Shown here in pieces: positions 17,924 through 26,399 of a stretch of DNA of 64,000 bases. How positions within the stretch are numbered: the first letter of the stretch is position 1; every line of letters starts with the position of its first letter. The notes below the pieces were generated by a model. That model was not told where the DNA came from, searched no databases, and worked only from the letters and a program-made list of their open reading frames with translations. The DNA comes from Pseudomonas rustica (GTDB taxonomy: Bacteria > Pseudomonadota > Gammaproteobacteria > Pseudomonadales > Pseudomonadaceae), in NCBI RefSeq assembly GCF_018336155.1, contig NZ_JAGYHF010000008.1, positions 296,054 to 360,053 on the forward strand, read 5' to 3'. Made by a program: the position numbers and the translations under genes.

Positions 17924-18819
17924 AGGTTCAACAGTAAGTAGTGGTCTACGAGCAGGGCGATGAACAACAGGAACAAGTACCAAATAGAGTACTTGAAGGT
18001 GTTGATCGCCGCGTGCGGCCGAGTGCCACGGTACAGCACCACGGCCCATTGCAGAAACCTTGCGCCCAGACCGAGCGCGCAAATCAGGTAGAGCACGCCG
18101 CTCATGTGGATCACGTACGGCAGCAGACTCACCGCCAGCAGCGCGAAGGTGTACAGCAGAATGTGCACTTTGGTGTAGTGCTCGCCGTGGGTGACCGGCA
18201 GCATCGGGATGTCGGCTTTGGCGTATTCCTCTTTGCGATGGATCGCCAGCGCCCAGAAGTGCGGCGGCGTCCAGGCGAAGATGATCAGCACCAGCAACAA
18301 CGGTTCGGCGCTGACGTGGCCGGTGGCGGCTGTCCACCCCAACAGAGGTGGGGCGGCGCCGGCGAGGCCACCGATGACGATGTTCTGTGGCGTCGCACGT
18401 TTGAGGAAACCGGTGTAGATCACCGCGTAACCGAGCAGCGAAGCGAGCGTTAGCCACGCCGTCAGCGGATTGGTGAAGGTCAGCAACAACGCCTGACCAA
18501 GCAGCGCCAGAACCAACGCAAAGGTCAGTGCCGCCGCCGGCGAAACCCGGCCCTCGGCCAGTGGCCGTTTGTGCGTGCGCGCCATCACCGCATCAATGCG
18601 CCGATCGACCACATGATTGACCGCCGCCGCGCCACCGGCACATAGCGCAATCCCCAGATTGCCGAACACCAGCACCGTCCACGGCACCCCGGCACGAGTC
18701 GCCAGAAACATGCCGACCAGCGAGGTGATTAGCATCAACACCACGACTTTCGGTTTGGTCAGCTCCAGGTAATCACGCCAGATCGCCTGATGCGGACGTT
18801 CGCCAATCAGAATCGCCAC
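17920..18819 (-). CDS. ctaB: Protohaem IX farnesyltransferase (haem O synthase)
   Basis: A 299-residue UbiA-type prenyltransferase with about nine helices. The polyprenyl-diphosphate motif VNHVVDRRIDAVMARTHKRP is clear near residue 70. It farnesylates haem B to haem O for the aa3-type oxidase encoded upstream. Its start overlaps the end of ctaA by 13 nt and its stop overlaps sco by 4 nt, so the three genes are translationally linked. CtaB next to ctaA, and not to a cyo operon, marks it as the haem A branch. Confidence 0.95.
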   Translation of the reverse strand: MAILIGERPHQAIWRDYLELTKPKVVVLMLITSLVGMFLATRAGVPWTVLVFGNLGIALCAGGAAAVNHVVDRRIDAVMARTHKRPLAEGRVSPAAALTFALVLALLGQALLLTFTNPLTAWLTLASLLGYAVIYTGFLKRATPQNIVIGGLAGAAPPLLGWTAATGHVSAEPLLLVLIIFAWTPPHFWALAIHRKEEYAKADIPMLPVTHGEHYTKVHILLYTFALLAVSLLPYVIHMSGVLYLICALGLGARFLQWAVVLYRGTRPHAAINTFKYSIWYLFLLFIALLVDHYLLLNL

Positions 18820-19886
18820 GGCGTTTCTCCTTTAATAGTGATGGGCGCGGCGGAATGTTTGCGCGGGCTCAGGCGCCAGCGCGCGAGCACCGGTTGTTTG
18901 ACCCGAACCAGGCTGGTGCGCGCGTGGTAATTGACCAGCACCATCGTCAGCAACAGCGCGGCACCGCCAGCGTTATGTGCGACCGCCACCGGCAGCGGCA
19001 GATGGAACAACACGTTGCTGATGCCGAGGGTGATCTGCGCCGCGAGGGCGACGAGAACCAGACCGGCCAACCGCGTCATGCCAACCACTTTCAGTTGCCA
19101 GGCGAGACCGAGCAGCACCAACGTCACCAGCAACGCGCCGATACGGTGAGTCAGGTGAATCGCCGTGCGCGCATCGCTGTCGAGTTGCCCGCCGAGATAA
19201 TTCGGGCCGATGTGTTGAGTCAGATGAAACCCATTGGCGAAATCCGCCGGCGGCAGCCACTGCCCGTGGCAGGTCGGGAAGTCGATACACGCCACCGCCG
19301 CGTAGTTGGAACTGACCCAGCCACCCAGCGCGATCTGACCAATCACCAACAGTAATCCCGCCGTCGCCCAATACTGCAAACGCTTGGGCACGGTCAGCGC
19401 CGGCAACACGCCGGACAATCGAAGCGTCAGCAAAAACAGCAGACTCAAGGTCGCAAACCCGCCGAGCAGATGCCCGGTGACCACCTGCGGCCAGAGCTTG
19501 AGCGTCACCGTCCACATGCCAAACGCCGCTTGTGCGAACACCACCGCGAGCAGAAACAACGGCAGTTTCAACGGCTGCCCCGGATGACGTCGATTGACCC
19601 ACGCCCGCCCGGCCAGAATCGAAATGAGCAGGCCGAGGGTGCCGGCGAAGTAGCGGTGGATCATCTCGTTCCAGCCCTTGTGCGCCTCCACCGGCGAATC
19701 GGGGTAATGCAGTTCGGCATGGGCCAGTTGCGCTTCGCTTTTCGGCACGCTGATAAAGCCGTAGCAGCCCGGCCAGTCCGGACAGCCGAGGCCGGCGTGG
19801 GTCAGGCGCGTATACGCGCCGAGCAGCACCACAATCAGCGCCAGCAGGGTGGCAAACAGCGCGAGGCGAAATCCAGGTTTGGCCAT
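18807..19886 (-). CDS. ctaA: Haem A synthase (Cox15/CtaA)
   Basis: A 359-residue membrane protein made of two homologous four-helix halves. The haem-ligand His appear in MIHRYFAGTLG, VTGHLLGGF, HLTHRIGALL and VAHNAGGA, and the periplasmic Cys-bearing loop is GLGCPDWPGCYG. It oxidises the C8 methyl of haem O to give haem A. Encoded just before ctaB on the minus strand. Its start follows the CxxxC protein's stop by 10 nt. Confidence 0.94.
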   Translation of the reverse strand: MAKPGFRLALFATLLALIVVLLGAYTRLTHAGLGCPDWPGCYGFISVPKSEAQLAHAELHYPDSPVEAHKGWNEMIHRYFAGTLGLLISILAGRAWVNRRHPGQPLKLPLFLLAVVFAQAAFGMWTVTLKLWPQVVTGHLLGGFATLSLLFLLTLRLSGVLPALTVPKRLQYWATAGLLLVIGQIALGGWVSSNYAAVACIDFPTCHGQWLPPADFANGFHLTQHIGPNYLGGQLDSDARTAIHLTHRIGALLVTLVLLGLAWQLKVVGMTRLAGLVLVALAAQITLGISNVLFHLPLPVAVAHNAGGAALLLTMVLVNYHARTSLVRVKQPVLARWRLSPRKHSAAPITIKGETPWRF

Positions 19887-19896
19887 GACGATGCCC

Positions 19897-20490
19897 TTAT
19901 CCGATGTTCGACAGTTTCAGCAGGTGCCGCAGGTCGTTGAGCAGATCCTTACCCTTCACATTCGGCTCGTAGCGCAGCACGAGGTTGCCGTGCGGGTCGA
20001 TGATCCACAGTTGCGGCGTGGCTTTATCGCCCGTGGTTTTACTGAACACAGCGGCGTCCAGCGGGTAGCGTTGCAGCTGTGGATATTCGCGGTTGAGCTT
20101 GGCGTCGTAATCAGCGCTGACCGGTTGAGCAGCGGCGAGGGCGTGGCTGGCGCGGCCGGCATCGCGGCCGAGGCCGATCTGGATCTGCCGCGCCAGATAC
20201 ACCAGTTGCTGGCAATCCACCGCGCAATCTTTCGGCGCGGTGACCAGGATCTGCCAACGCTCCTCGTCGGCCTGCACGCCGAGGTCGGCGCGGGTCTGGC
20301 CGTTGCCGATCAGTTCACCGTGATAGCTGCGACCCTCCGGCACCCAGAACTGCAATTTGTACATGCCGGTGGCGAGCACCATCGGGCCAATCACGCCGAG
20401 CAAAATCAGCAATAACTGAATGCGCCCGCGACGGCGGCTGGCGGCAGGTTTCGCCTCAGACATGCTGGGTGGATTCATGGCCGTTCCCAT
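19897..20490 (-). CDS. Membrane-anchored CxxxC protein of the oxidase cluster, thioredoxin/SCO-like
   Basis: This 197-residue protein has a cytoplasmic N-terminus rich in Arg, one helix (about residues 24–42) and a periplasmic domain. It carries Cys89-AVD-Cys93 after a beta strand (WQILVTAP), and a C-terminal QLWIIDPHGNLVLRY strand pair followed by a DLLNDLRHLL helix, a pattern like the end of SCO and thioredoxin folds. The SCO His motif is not obvious. AAGGAG precedes the ATG at 20488–20490 by 7 nt, and the start overlaps surf1 by 35 nt. A gene at this position is kept in PAO1 as a hypothetical (from memory). A role in copper or thiol handling for the oxidase is inference. Confidence 0.8.
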   Translation of the reverse strand: MGTAMNPPSMSEAKPAASRRRGRIQLLLILLGVIGPMVLATGMYKLQFWVPEGRSYHGELIGNGQTRADLGVQADEERWQILVTAPKDCAVDCQQLVYLARQIQIGLGRDAGRASHALAAAQPVSADYDAKLNREYPQLQRYPLDAAVFSKTTGDKATPQLWIIDPHGNLVLRYEPNVKGKDLLNDLRHLLKLSNIG

Positions 20491-21196
20491 GGTGTTTCTC
20501 CTTTGCGTTGTGCAAGCCCAAATAGACGTAGAGGCCGAGCAGGGCGGTGGCCATGGCGAACCACTGCACGGCGTAACCGAGGTGTTTTTCCGGGCCCATC
20601 GCAACCACCGGCCAATCGGCCTCGTAGCTGGCAGGGCCGGGTTCGGCGCGTAATTCGTAGGCGAAGCCGTCGCGGTCGAGGGTTTGCCACAGCTTGGCGG
20701 GTTCGACGGCGGTGATGGTTTGTGGCCAGGTGCTGCTGACTGGATCAGCGTGCAACTGAAAAGTGGCGCCGGGGGCGACGTAGACCCAGGCATCGATATT
20801 CAACGCCTCAGTGGGCGTGGTGAATTGCGGCGGTACACGGCGATCCGGCCACGGCAACCAGCCGCGATTGACCAGCAGCCACAAACCGCTGCGTTGATCC
20901 TGAAACGGTTGCAGCAACTCGACGCCGACCTTGCCGTTACGCTGGCGGTTATCCAGCAGCAAGCTGTGCGCGGCATCGAACTGGCCGTGCAGGTGCACGC
21001 GGCGATAGGCCGGATCGGATGTGTGTGGCAACTCGGTGCTGGCCATCGGCTCGGCCGTGCGACGTTCGGCGTAACTGGCGAGCAGGGCGGTTTTCTCGGC
21101 GCCCCGGCTCAGTTGCCAAAAGCCCAAAGACACCAATAGCGGCAGCAATAACGCCACCACCACGGTCGGAATCACGCCCGGACAAAAGCGCTTCAT
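20456..21196 (-). CDS. SURF1-family cytochrome oxidase assembly protein
   Basis: A 246-residue protein with the two terminal membrane helices typical of SURF1: an N-terminal helix with LGFWQLSRGAEK and a C-terminal one near residues 205–228. The central periplasmic domain contains VNRGWLPW and GYAVQWFAM, both hallmarks of the family. SURF1 helps insert haem a into subunit I. It ends 35 nt inside the following CxxxC gene, an unusually long overlap. Confidence 0.9.
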   Translation of the reverse strand: MKRFCPGVIPTVVVALLLPLLVSLGFWQLSRGAEKTALLASYAERRTAEPMASTELPHTSDPAYRRVHLHGQFDAAHSLLLDNRQRNGKVGVELLQPFQDQRSGLWLLVNRGWLPWPDRRVPPQFTTPTEALNIDAWVYVAPGATFQLHADPVSSTWPQTITAVEPAKLWQTLDRDGFAYELRAEPGPASYEADWPVVAMGPEKHLGYAVQWFAMATALLGLYVYLGLHNAKEKHHGNGHESTQHV

Positions 21197-21267
21197 GGCC
21201 GCGCCACAAAGTCAGTCGTCGCGCTCGCTATACTCAACTGCATCGCCTGTCCCCCGGAGTTCTTCCC

Positions 21268-21471
21268 ATGCTCAAAACAGCGATCGTCCTGATGCTGATT
21301 GCCACGGTGATCAGCCTGTTCAGCGGCCTGATTTTCCTGGTCAAGGACGACAGCAGTTCCAATCGCCTGGTCATCGCCTTGAGTGTTCGGGTGGCATTGG
21401 CCGCTGCCACCGTCGGCTTGATCGCCTGGGGCTTTTACAGCGGCCAATTGGTCTCGCATGCGCCTTGGTAG
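21268..21471 (+). CDS. DUF2909 twin-transmembrane protein
   Basis: A 67-residue protein with two helices (residues 3–24 and 38–59) joined by a short polar loop (KDDSSSNR). It matches the small DUF2909 twin-transmembrane family found beside oxidase genes in gammaproteobacteria. It is the only plus-strand gene in the oxidase cluster: divergent from surf1 (71 nt) and convergent with ctaE (9 nt between stops). It may be an oxidase-associated subunit or an assembly factor; this is inference from location. Confidence 0.85.
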   Translation: MLKTAIVLMLIATVISLFSGLIFLVKDDSSSNRLVIALSVRVALAAATVGLIAWGFYSGQLVSHAPW

Positions 21472-21480
21472 GGTTGATCC

Positions 21481-22368
21481 TCAGAGTACGTAAACGAAGA
21501 TAAACAGGCCGATCCACACCACGTCGACGAAGTGCCAATACCAGCTCGCCGCTTCGAAGCCGAACTGGTGCTCGTTGTCGAAGTGGCCCTTCATGATCCG
21601 CATCAGCATCACAAACAGAATGATCGTGCCGATGGTCACGTGAGCGCCGTGGAAACCGGTGAGCATGAAGAACGTCGCGCCATAAATGCCCGAACCGAGG
21701 GTCAGCCCCAGTTCGTGATAGGCGTGAATGTATTCCTCAGCCTGGAAACCAAGAAACGCGCAGCCGAGCAGCACGGTGATCGCCAGCCAGATTTTCAGCG
21801 CGCCGCGATGGCCCTTTTTCAAGGCATGGTGGGCGATGGTGATGGTCACGCTGGAGCTGACCAGCAGGATCGTGTTGATCAGCGGCAGGCCCCACGGGCT
21901 GATGACGTCCTTGGGCGGCGGGAACAGTTTCGGATCCGGTGTGTGCAGCAGCGGCCAGGTGAACTGGAAGTTCGGCCAGAGCATATGCGCGATGCCTTTG
22001 GTGCCTTCGCCGCCGAGCGCCGGGCCGGAGACGTGGCGCACGTAAAACAGCGCACCGAAGAAGGCGACGAAGAACATCACCTCGGAGAAGATGAACCAAC
22101 TCATGCCCCAGCGAAACGAGCGATCCAACTGCGCGCTATAGAGCCCCGCGCGGCTTTCCTTGATCACCGCGCCGAACCAGCCGAACAGCATGTACGCCAG
22201 CAACAGGCCGCCGACGAAAAAGATGTACGGGCCGTGGGATTCCGGGCGCGCCGCCTTTAGATCGTTGAACCAGACGGCCAGGCCGTACACGGTGATGGCC
22301 ATGCCGAAGGTCGCAATGATCGGCCATTTGCTTTGCGGCGGAACGTAATAATGCTCATGAGTTGCCAT
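21481..22368 (-). CDS. ctaE: Cytochrome c oxidase subunit III
   Basis: A 295-residue seven-helix protein with family segments SEVMFFVAFFGALFYVRH, GFHGAHVTIGTI and YWHFVDVVWIGLFIFVY at the C-terminus. Subunit III stabilises subunit I during turnover. It lies 25 nt downstream of ctaG on the minus strand. Length is slightly above the 265–290 usual for proteobacteria because of an inserted region near residues 125–160 (LGGEGTKGIAHMLWPNFQ…). Confidence 0.96.
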   Translation of the reverse strand: MATHEHYYVPPQSKWPIIATFGMAITVYGLAVWFNDLKAARPESHGPYIFFVGGLLLAYMLFGWFGAVIKESRAGLYSAQLDRSFRWGMSWFIFSEVMFFVAFFGALFYVRHVSGPALGGEGTKGIAHMLWPNFQFTWPLLHTPDPKLFPPPKDVISPWGLPLINTILLVSSSVTITIAHHALKKGHRGALKIWLAITVLLGCAFLGFQAEEYIHAYHELGLTLGSGIYGATFFMLTGFHGAHVTIGTIILFVMLMRIMKGHFDNEHQFGFEAASWYWHFVDVVWIGLFIFVYVL

Positions 22369-22393
22369 TTATTGTTCTCCTTATCGGGCACGC

Positions 22394-22945
22394 TCAACCG
22401 CCAGTGTTTACAGCCACCGGTGGATGTCGGGCGGTGATATCGAACAGCGTGTAGGACAGCGTCAGGTGCTTCACATCCTTGGGCATGTCGCGGTCAACGA
22501 TGAAACGCACCGGCATCTCGATCTGCTGACCGGGCTGCAGCACTTGCTGGGTAAAGCAAAAGCATTCGGTCTTGTGGAAATACGCCGCCGCGCTGCTCGG
22601 CGCGATGCTCGGCACGGCTTGCGCACTCATCGGTTTGTCGGTGGGATTGCGCGCGATGAAGATCATCTCGTTGACTGCGCCGGGATTGGCGGTGAGTTCG
22701 TCATGCTTGGGGTAAAAGTCCCACGGCATGTCGACGTTGTTGGTCGACAGAAACTGCACGCGCACCTGGCGCGAAGTGTCGACCACTTGCTCACCCTCGT
22801 ACTGCCCACCGGTCTTGCCGTTGATGCCGAAGGCTTTGCACATCACGTCGTAGATCGGCACCAGGGCAAAACCGAACACGAACATCGCCACCACTACACC
22901 GAGGAGGCGGGTGACGAGCTTTTTCATCGAGATCGAGTCAGCCAT
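22394..22945 (-). CDS. ctaG: Cytochrome c oxidase assembly protein CtaG (Cox11)
   Basis: A 183-residue Cox11-type protein: one N-terminal helix (ending VPIYDVMCKAFGING) and a periplasmic immunoglobulin-like domain with the copper-binding KTECFCFTQQVL. It delivers copper to the CuB centre of subunit I. The ATG at 22943–22945 has AAGGGG 8 nt upstream; a GTG three codons earlier (22954) is too close to that site. A 288-nt gap filled with repeats separates it from ctaD upstream. Confidence 0.94.
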   Translation of the reverse strand: MADSISMKKLVTRLLGVVVAMFVFGFALVPIYDVMCKAFGINGKTGGQYEGEQVVDTSRQVRVQFLSTNNVDMPWDFYPKHDELTANPGAVNEMIFIARNPTDKPMSAQAVPSIAPSSAAAYFHKTECFCFTQQVLQPGQQIEMPVRFIVDRDMPKDVKHLTLSYTLFDITARHPPVAVNTGG

Positions 22946-22973
22946 GGCTTGCACCCCTTATCGGTGATGCCTT

Positions 22974-23106
22974 TGTGGCGAGGGGATTTATCCCCGTTGG
23001 GTTGCGCAGCAGCCCTGAATCCAGCGCACACGGTTTGCCTGATAAATCTCGGTTGCAGATTTTGGGGCTGCTTCGCAACCCAGCGGGGATAAATCCCCTC
23101 GCCACA
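22974..23106. repeat. Long inverted repeat (GTGGCGAGGGGATTTATCCCC family), copy 1
   Basis: The left arm starts TGTGGCGAGGGGATTTATCC, and the right arm ends with its inverse at 23106. Internal arms (GTTGGGTTGCGCAGCAGCCC and a partner) also pair. It lies between ctaD and ctaG in the middle of the oxidase gene cluster. Copy 2 is at 51124–51255. Confidence 0.9.
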
Positions 23107-23202
23107 GTGGATCTATTTGCATCCAGAGAATATCTGTGAGCATCCACAGGGGCTTTGTGTGCATCCAAAGAAGATTTTTGAGCATCCACAGGGGATCTGT
23201 GC
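23098..23202. repeat. Tandem array of 21-bp units (four full, one degenerate)
   Basis: Units begin GCATCCA at 23119, 23140, 23161 and 23182, each exactly 21 bp; a degenerate fifth (about 23098–23118) merges into the neighbouring inverted repeat. The units differ in the second half, alternating between an AGAGAA/AAGAAG and a CAGGGG form. Because 21 is a multiple of three, frames stay open through the array on both strands, which creates spurious short open frames. Confidence 0.85.
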
Positions 23203-23233
23203 CTTTGCACAAATTTCACAAAAGGCTGGATAT

Positions 23234-24820
23234 TCATTTCACTTCCGGCGGTGTGGTGAAGGTGTGGTACGGCGCCGGTGACGGCACGCTCCACTCCAGA
23301 CCTTCCGCACCATCCCAAGGTTTGGCCGGTGCTGGCGGGCCGCCGCGAATGGTCTTGATCACAATGAACAGGAAGAAAATCTGCGTCGCGCCAAACATGA
23401 ACGCGCCGATCGACGAGACCATGTTGAAGTCGGCGAACTGCAGGTTGTAGTCCGGAATCCGTCGTGGCATCCCCGCCAATCCGACAAAGTGCATCGGAAA
23501 GAAGGTCAGGTTCATGCCGACAAACGATAGCCAGAAATGCAGTTTGCCGAGGGTTTCGTCGTACATGTGGCCAGTCCATTTCGGCAGCCAGTAATAGGTC
23601 GACGCGAAGATCCCGAAGATCGCCCCCGGCACCAGCACGTAGTGGAAGTGCGCGACGACAAAGTAGGTGTCCTGATACTGGAAGTCCGCCGGGGCGATGG
23701 CCAGCATCAGCCCGGAGAAACCGCCGATGGAGAACAGGATCACGAACGCCACGGCAAATAGCATCGGCGTCTCGAAGGTCAGCGAGCCTTGCCACATGGT
23801 GCTCGCCCAGTTGAACACTTTCACCCCGGTCGGCACCGCGATCAGCAGCGTGGCGTACATGAAGAACAACTCGCCCACCAACGGAATGCCGACCACGAAC
23901 ATGTGGTGCGCCCAGACGATGAACGACAGGAACGCGATGCTCGCCGTCGCATAAACCATCGAGGTGTAGCCAAACAGCGGCTTGCGCGAGAAGGTCGGGA
24001 TGATCGAGCTGACGGCGCCGAAGGCCGGCAGGATCATGATGTACACCTCGGGATGCCCGAAGAACCAGAACACATGCTGGAACAACACCGGGTCACCGCC
24101 ACCGGCCGCACTGAAGAAACTGGTGCCGAAGTGAATGTCCATCAGCATCATCGTCACGCACCCGGCCAGTACCGGCATCACCGCGATCAGCAGAAACGCG
24201 GTGATCAGCCAGGTCCAGACGAACAGCGGCATTTTCATCAGCGTCATGCCGGGGGCGCGCAGGTTGAGAATGGTCGCGATCACGTTGATCGCGCCCATGA
24301 TCGAGCTGATGCCCATCAAGTGGATGGCGAAGATGAAGAAGGTCACGCTTTCCGGCGCGTACGTCGTCGACAGCGGCGCGTAGAACGTCCAGCCGAAGTT
24401 CGGCCCGCCACCGGGGGTGAACAGGGTCGATACCAGGATCAGGAACGCCGCCGGCAACAGCCAGAAACTGAAGTTGTTCATCCGGGGCAGGGCCATGTCC
24501 GGCGCGCCGATCATCAACGGGATCATCCAGTTGGCGAGACCGACGAAGGCCGGCATCACCGCACCGAAGACCATCACCAGACCGTGCATGGTGGTCATCT
24601 GGTTGAAGAACGCCGGCTCGACGATTTGCAGCCCGGGCTGGAACAGTTCGGCGCGAATCACCATCGCGAACGTACCGCCGAGCAGGAACATGCAGAACGC
24701 AAACCAAAGATACAGCGTGCCGATGTCCTTGTGGTTGGTGGTCAGCACCCAGCGCATCAGGCCTTTGGCGGGGCCGTGGGCGTGGTCGGCATGACCATGG
24801 TCATCGATGACAGCGCTCAT
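23234..24820 (-). CDS. ctaD: Cytochrome c oxidase subunit I (aa3/caa3 type)
   Basis: A 528-residue twelve-helix haem-copper oxidase catalytic subunit. Visible are the low-spin haem region TMHGLVMVFG, the CuB/His-Tyr centre WFFGHPEVYIMILP, the HH pair VWAHHMFVVG, and VVAHFHYVLVPGAIFG with the haem a/a3 ligands. It reduces O2 to water while pumping protons. The ATG at 24818–24820 has AGGAG 7 nt upstream; the frame is open to 24865 but that part is not family-like. It follows coxB by 82 nt. The N-terminus is His-rich (DDHGHADHAHG). Confidence 0.97.
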   Translation of the reverse strand: MSAVIDDHGHADHAHGPAKGLMRWVLTTNHKDIGTLYLWFAFCMFLLGGTFAMVIRAELFQPGLQIVEPAFFNQMTTMHGLVMVFGAVMPAFVGLANWMIPLMIGAPDMALPRMNNFSFWLLPAAFLILVSTLFTPGGGPNFGWTFYAPLSTTYAPESVTFFIFAIHLMGISSIMGAINVIATILNLRAPGMTLMKMPLFVWTWLITAFLLIAVMPVLAGCVTMMLMDIHFGTSFFSAAGGGDPVLFQHVFWFFGHPEVYIMILPAFGAVSSIIPTFSRKPLFGYTSMVYATASIAFLSFIVWAHHMFVVGIPLVGELFFMYATLLIAVPTGVKVFNWASTMWQGSLTFETPMLFAVAFVILFSIGGFSGLMLAIAPADFQYQDTYFVVAHFHYVLVPGAIFGIFASTYYWLPKWTGHMYDETLGKLHFWLSFVGMNLTFFPMHFVGLAGMPRRIPDYNLQFADFNMVSSIGAFMFGATQIFFLFIVIKTIRGGPPAPAKPWDGAEGLEWSVPSPAPYHTFTTPPEVK

Positions 24821-24902
24821 GGCCGGTCTCCTGTACGTGAGTGGGTTGGGCAGGCCGGGGCGCACTGCCCCGACCGGTTCACGAAGTACGCGATAGACCG
24901 GC

Positions 24903-26030
24903 TCATTTGCTTTCCGCCTGTTTCAGCTCCAGCACTTCTTTTGGCGTGACCATGTCGCCCTTGTTGTTGCCCCAGGCGTTACGTTCGTAGGTCACGACCG
25001 CTGCGATATCGACTTCCGACAGCTGCTTGCCGAACGCCGCCATGGCGGTGCCGGGCTTGCCGTGGAAGACGATGCTCAAGTGGCCTTCTTTCGGTCCGGT
25101 GGCGATTTTCGAGCCCTTAAGCGCCGGGAACATTGGCGGCAGGCCCTGACCTTCGGCCTGGTGACAGGCGACGCAGGTGGTGTGATAAATCTTGTCGCCG
25201 CGCTCTTTAAGTTCGTCGAGCGTCCACTCCTTGCTGGTCAGCTCTTTGAGCTGCGCGGCTTCGGCTTTGCGCTCGGCGAGCCACTTGTCGTAGTCAGCCT
25301 TGTCCTTGACCTCGACCACGATCGGCATGAAGCCGTGATCCTTGCCGCACAGTTCGGCGCACTGGCCACGGTAGATGCCGGGCTTGTCGATGCGCGTCCA
25401 CGCTTCGTTGACGAACCCCGGGATCGCATCGCGTTTGACCGCGAAGGCCGGCACCCACCACGAGTGGATAACGTCGGCGGAGGTCACGAGGAAGCGCACC
25501 TTGGCCCCGGTCGGCAGCACCAACGGCTTATCGACCTCGAGCAAGTAGTGCTCGCCCTTGGCTTCCTTGTTGTGGATTTGCTCGGCGGGGGTGGCCAGGT
25601 TGCTGAAGAACTCGACGTCCTGGCCCAGGTATTTGTAGTGCCACTTCCACTGATAACCGGTGATCTGGATATCGATATCCGGCTCACTGGTGTCGTACAT
25701 CTTGATCAGGGTGGCGGTCGCCGGCACGGCCATAGCTACCAGAATCAGGAACGGTACGACGGTCCAGAGAATTTCGACGGTGGTGCTTTCGTGGAATTTT
25801 GCGGCGACCTGCCCGGTAGAACGGCGGTGCACCATCATCGACCAGAACATGGCGCCGAAGACGATGATCCCGATCACCACACAGATCCAGAAAATGGTCA
25901 TGTGCAGGTCGAATACTGCGTGACTGATTTCAGTCGCTCCAGGCGCCATATTCACAGTCCATGCGGCGTGTGCCGGACTGAAAATCGACCACAACAGGAG
26001 GCCCATCCAGACGTGTGGATGTCGCATCAT
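24903..26030 (-). CDS. coxB: Cytochrome c oxidase subunit II with C-terminal cytochrome c domain
   Basis: The 375-residue product has a signal peptide, two helices, a cupredoxin domain with the CuA site (CAELCGKDHGFM, with the upstream His in ADVIHSWWVP), then a fused cytochrome c domain with CVACH near residue 285. The fusion makes this a caa3-type enzyme able to take electrons from its own tethered haem c. ATG codons occur in tandem at 26030 and 26027. First gene of the oxidase cluster, divergent from a hypothetical gene across 369 nt. Confidence 0.96.
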   Translation of the reverse strand: MMRHPHVWMGLLLWSIFSPAHAAWTVNMAPGATEISHAVFDLHMTIFWICVVIGIIVFGAMFWSMMVHRRSTGQVAAKFHESTTVEILWTVVPFLILVAMAVPATATLIKMYDTSEPDIDIQITGYQWKWHYKYLGQDVEFFSNLATPAEQIHNKEAKGEHYLLEVDKPLVLPTGAKVRFLVTSADVIHSWWVPAFAVKRDAIPGFVNEAWTRIDKPGIYRGQCAELCGKDHGFMPIVVEVKDKADYDKWLAERKAEAAQLKELTSKEWTLDELKERGDKIYHTTCVACHQAEGQGLPPMFPALKGSKIATGPKEGHLSIVFHGKPGTAMAAFGKQLSEVDIAAVVTYERNAWGNNKGDMVTPKEVLELKQAESK

Positions 26031-26399
26031 TGCGGGTTCCCCTTATCGTTCTTGTTATCCCGCCGGCTTTCGCCTGCGGCAAGGGAGCGGCTGCATCAGA
26101 CTACGAACTTGAATCGCCGGGCCTTGCTGCGGGTGCAGTCGGGCGTCATCAGCTAACTCCATTCACTGGCGAGTATAGTCAGCGGCTGAGAATTGCAACG
26201 TGGCGACGTAAATGATCTGAAACAGCTGAAACTTGCGTTCAAGGGCACGAATGGAGAAGGATGCAGACGAGTGGTGGCAAATCGATATAACGCAGCTGCA
26301 TCAAGGATGAAATAATTATGACAAATGCGTCTTAGCAATTTTCGTAAGCCAGCTAAGTTATGTCTTCCCTAATTCATTGCCTTGTTCCCTGGAGTTTTC
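26031..26399. other. Divergent intergenic region, coxB / hypothetical gene
   Basis: 369 nt without a credible gene. The right half is A/T-rich and should hold promoters in both directions, but I could not assign clear –35/–10 pairs or operators. No repeat family members are present. Confidence 0.6.

Noticed and set aside
17288..18457. 389-codon reading of sco extended upstream
   Set aside because: The added part lies within ctaB in another frame; the ATG at 17923 with ATGA overlap gives a normal SCO protein.
23098..23212. Tandem 21-bp units considered as a CRISPR array or as coding repeats (LWM… heptads on the minus strand)
   Set aside because: Units are contiguous without spacers, so not CRISPR; open frames exist in both strands only because 21 is divisible by three, and there is no ribosome site.
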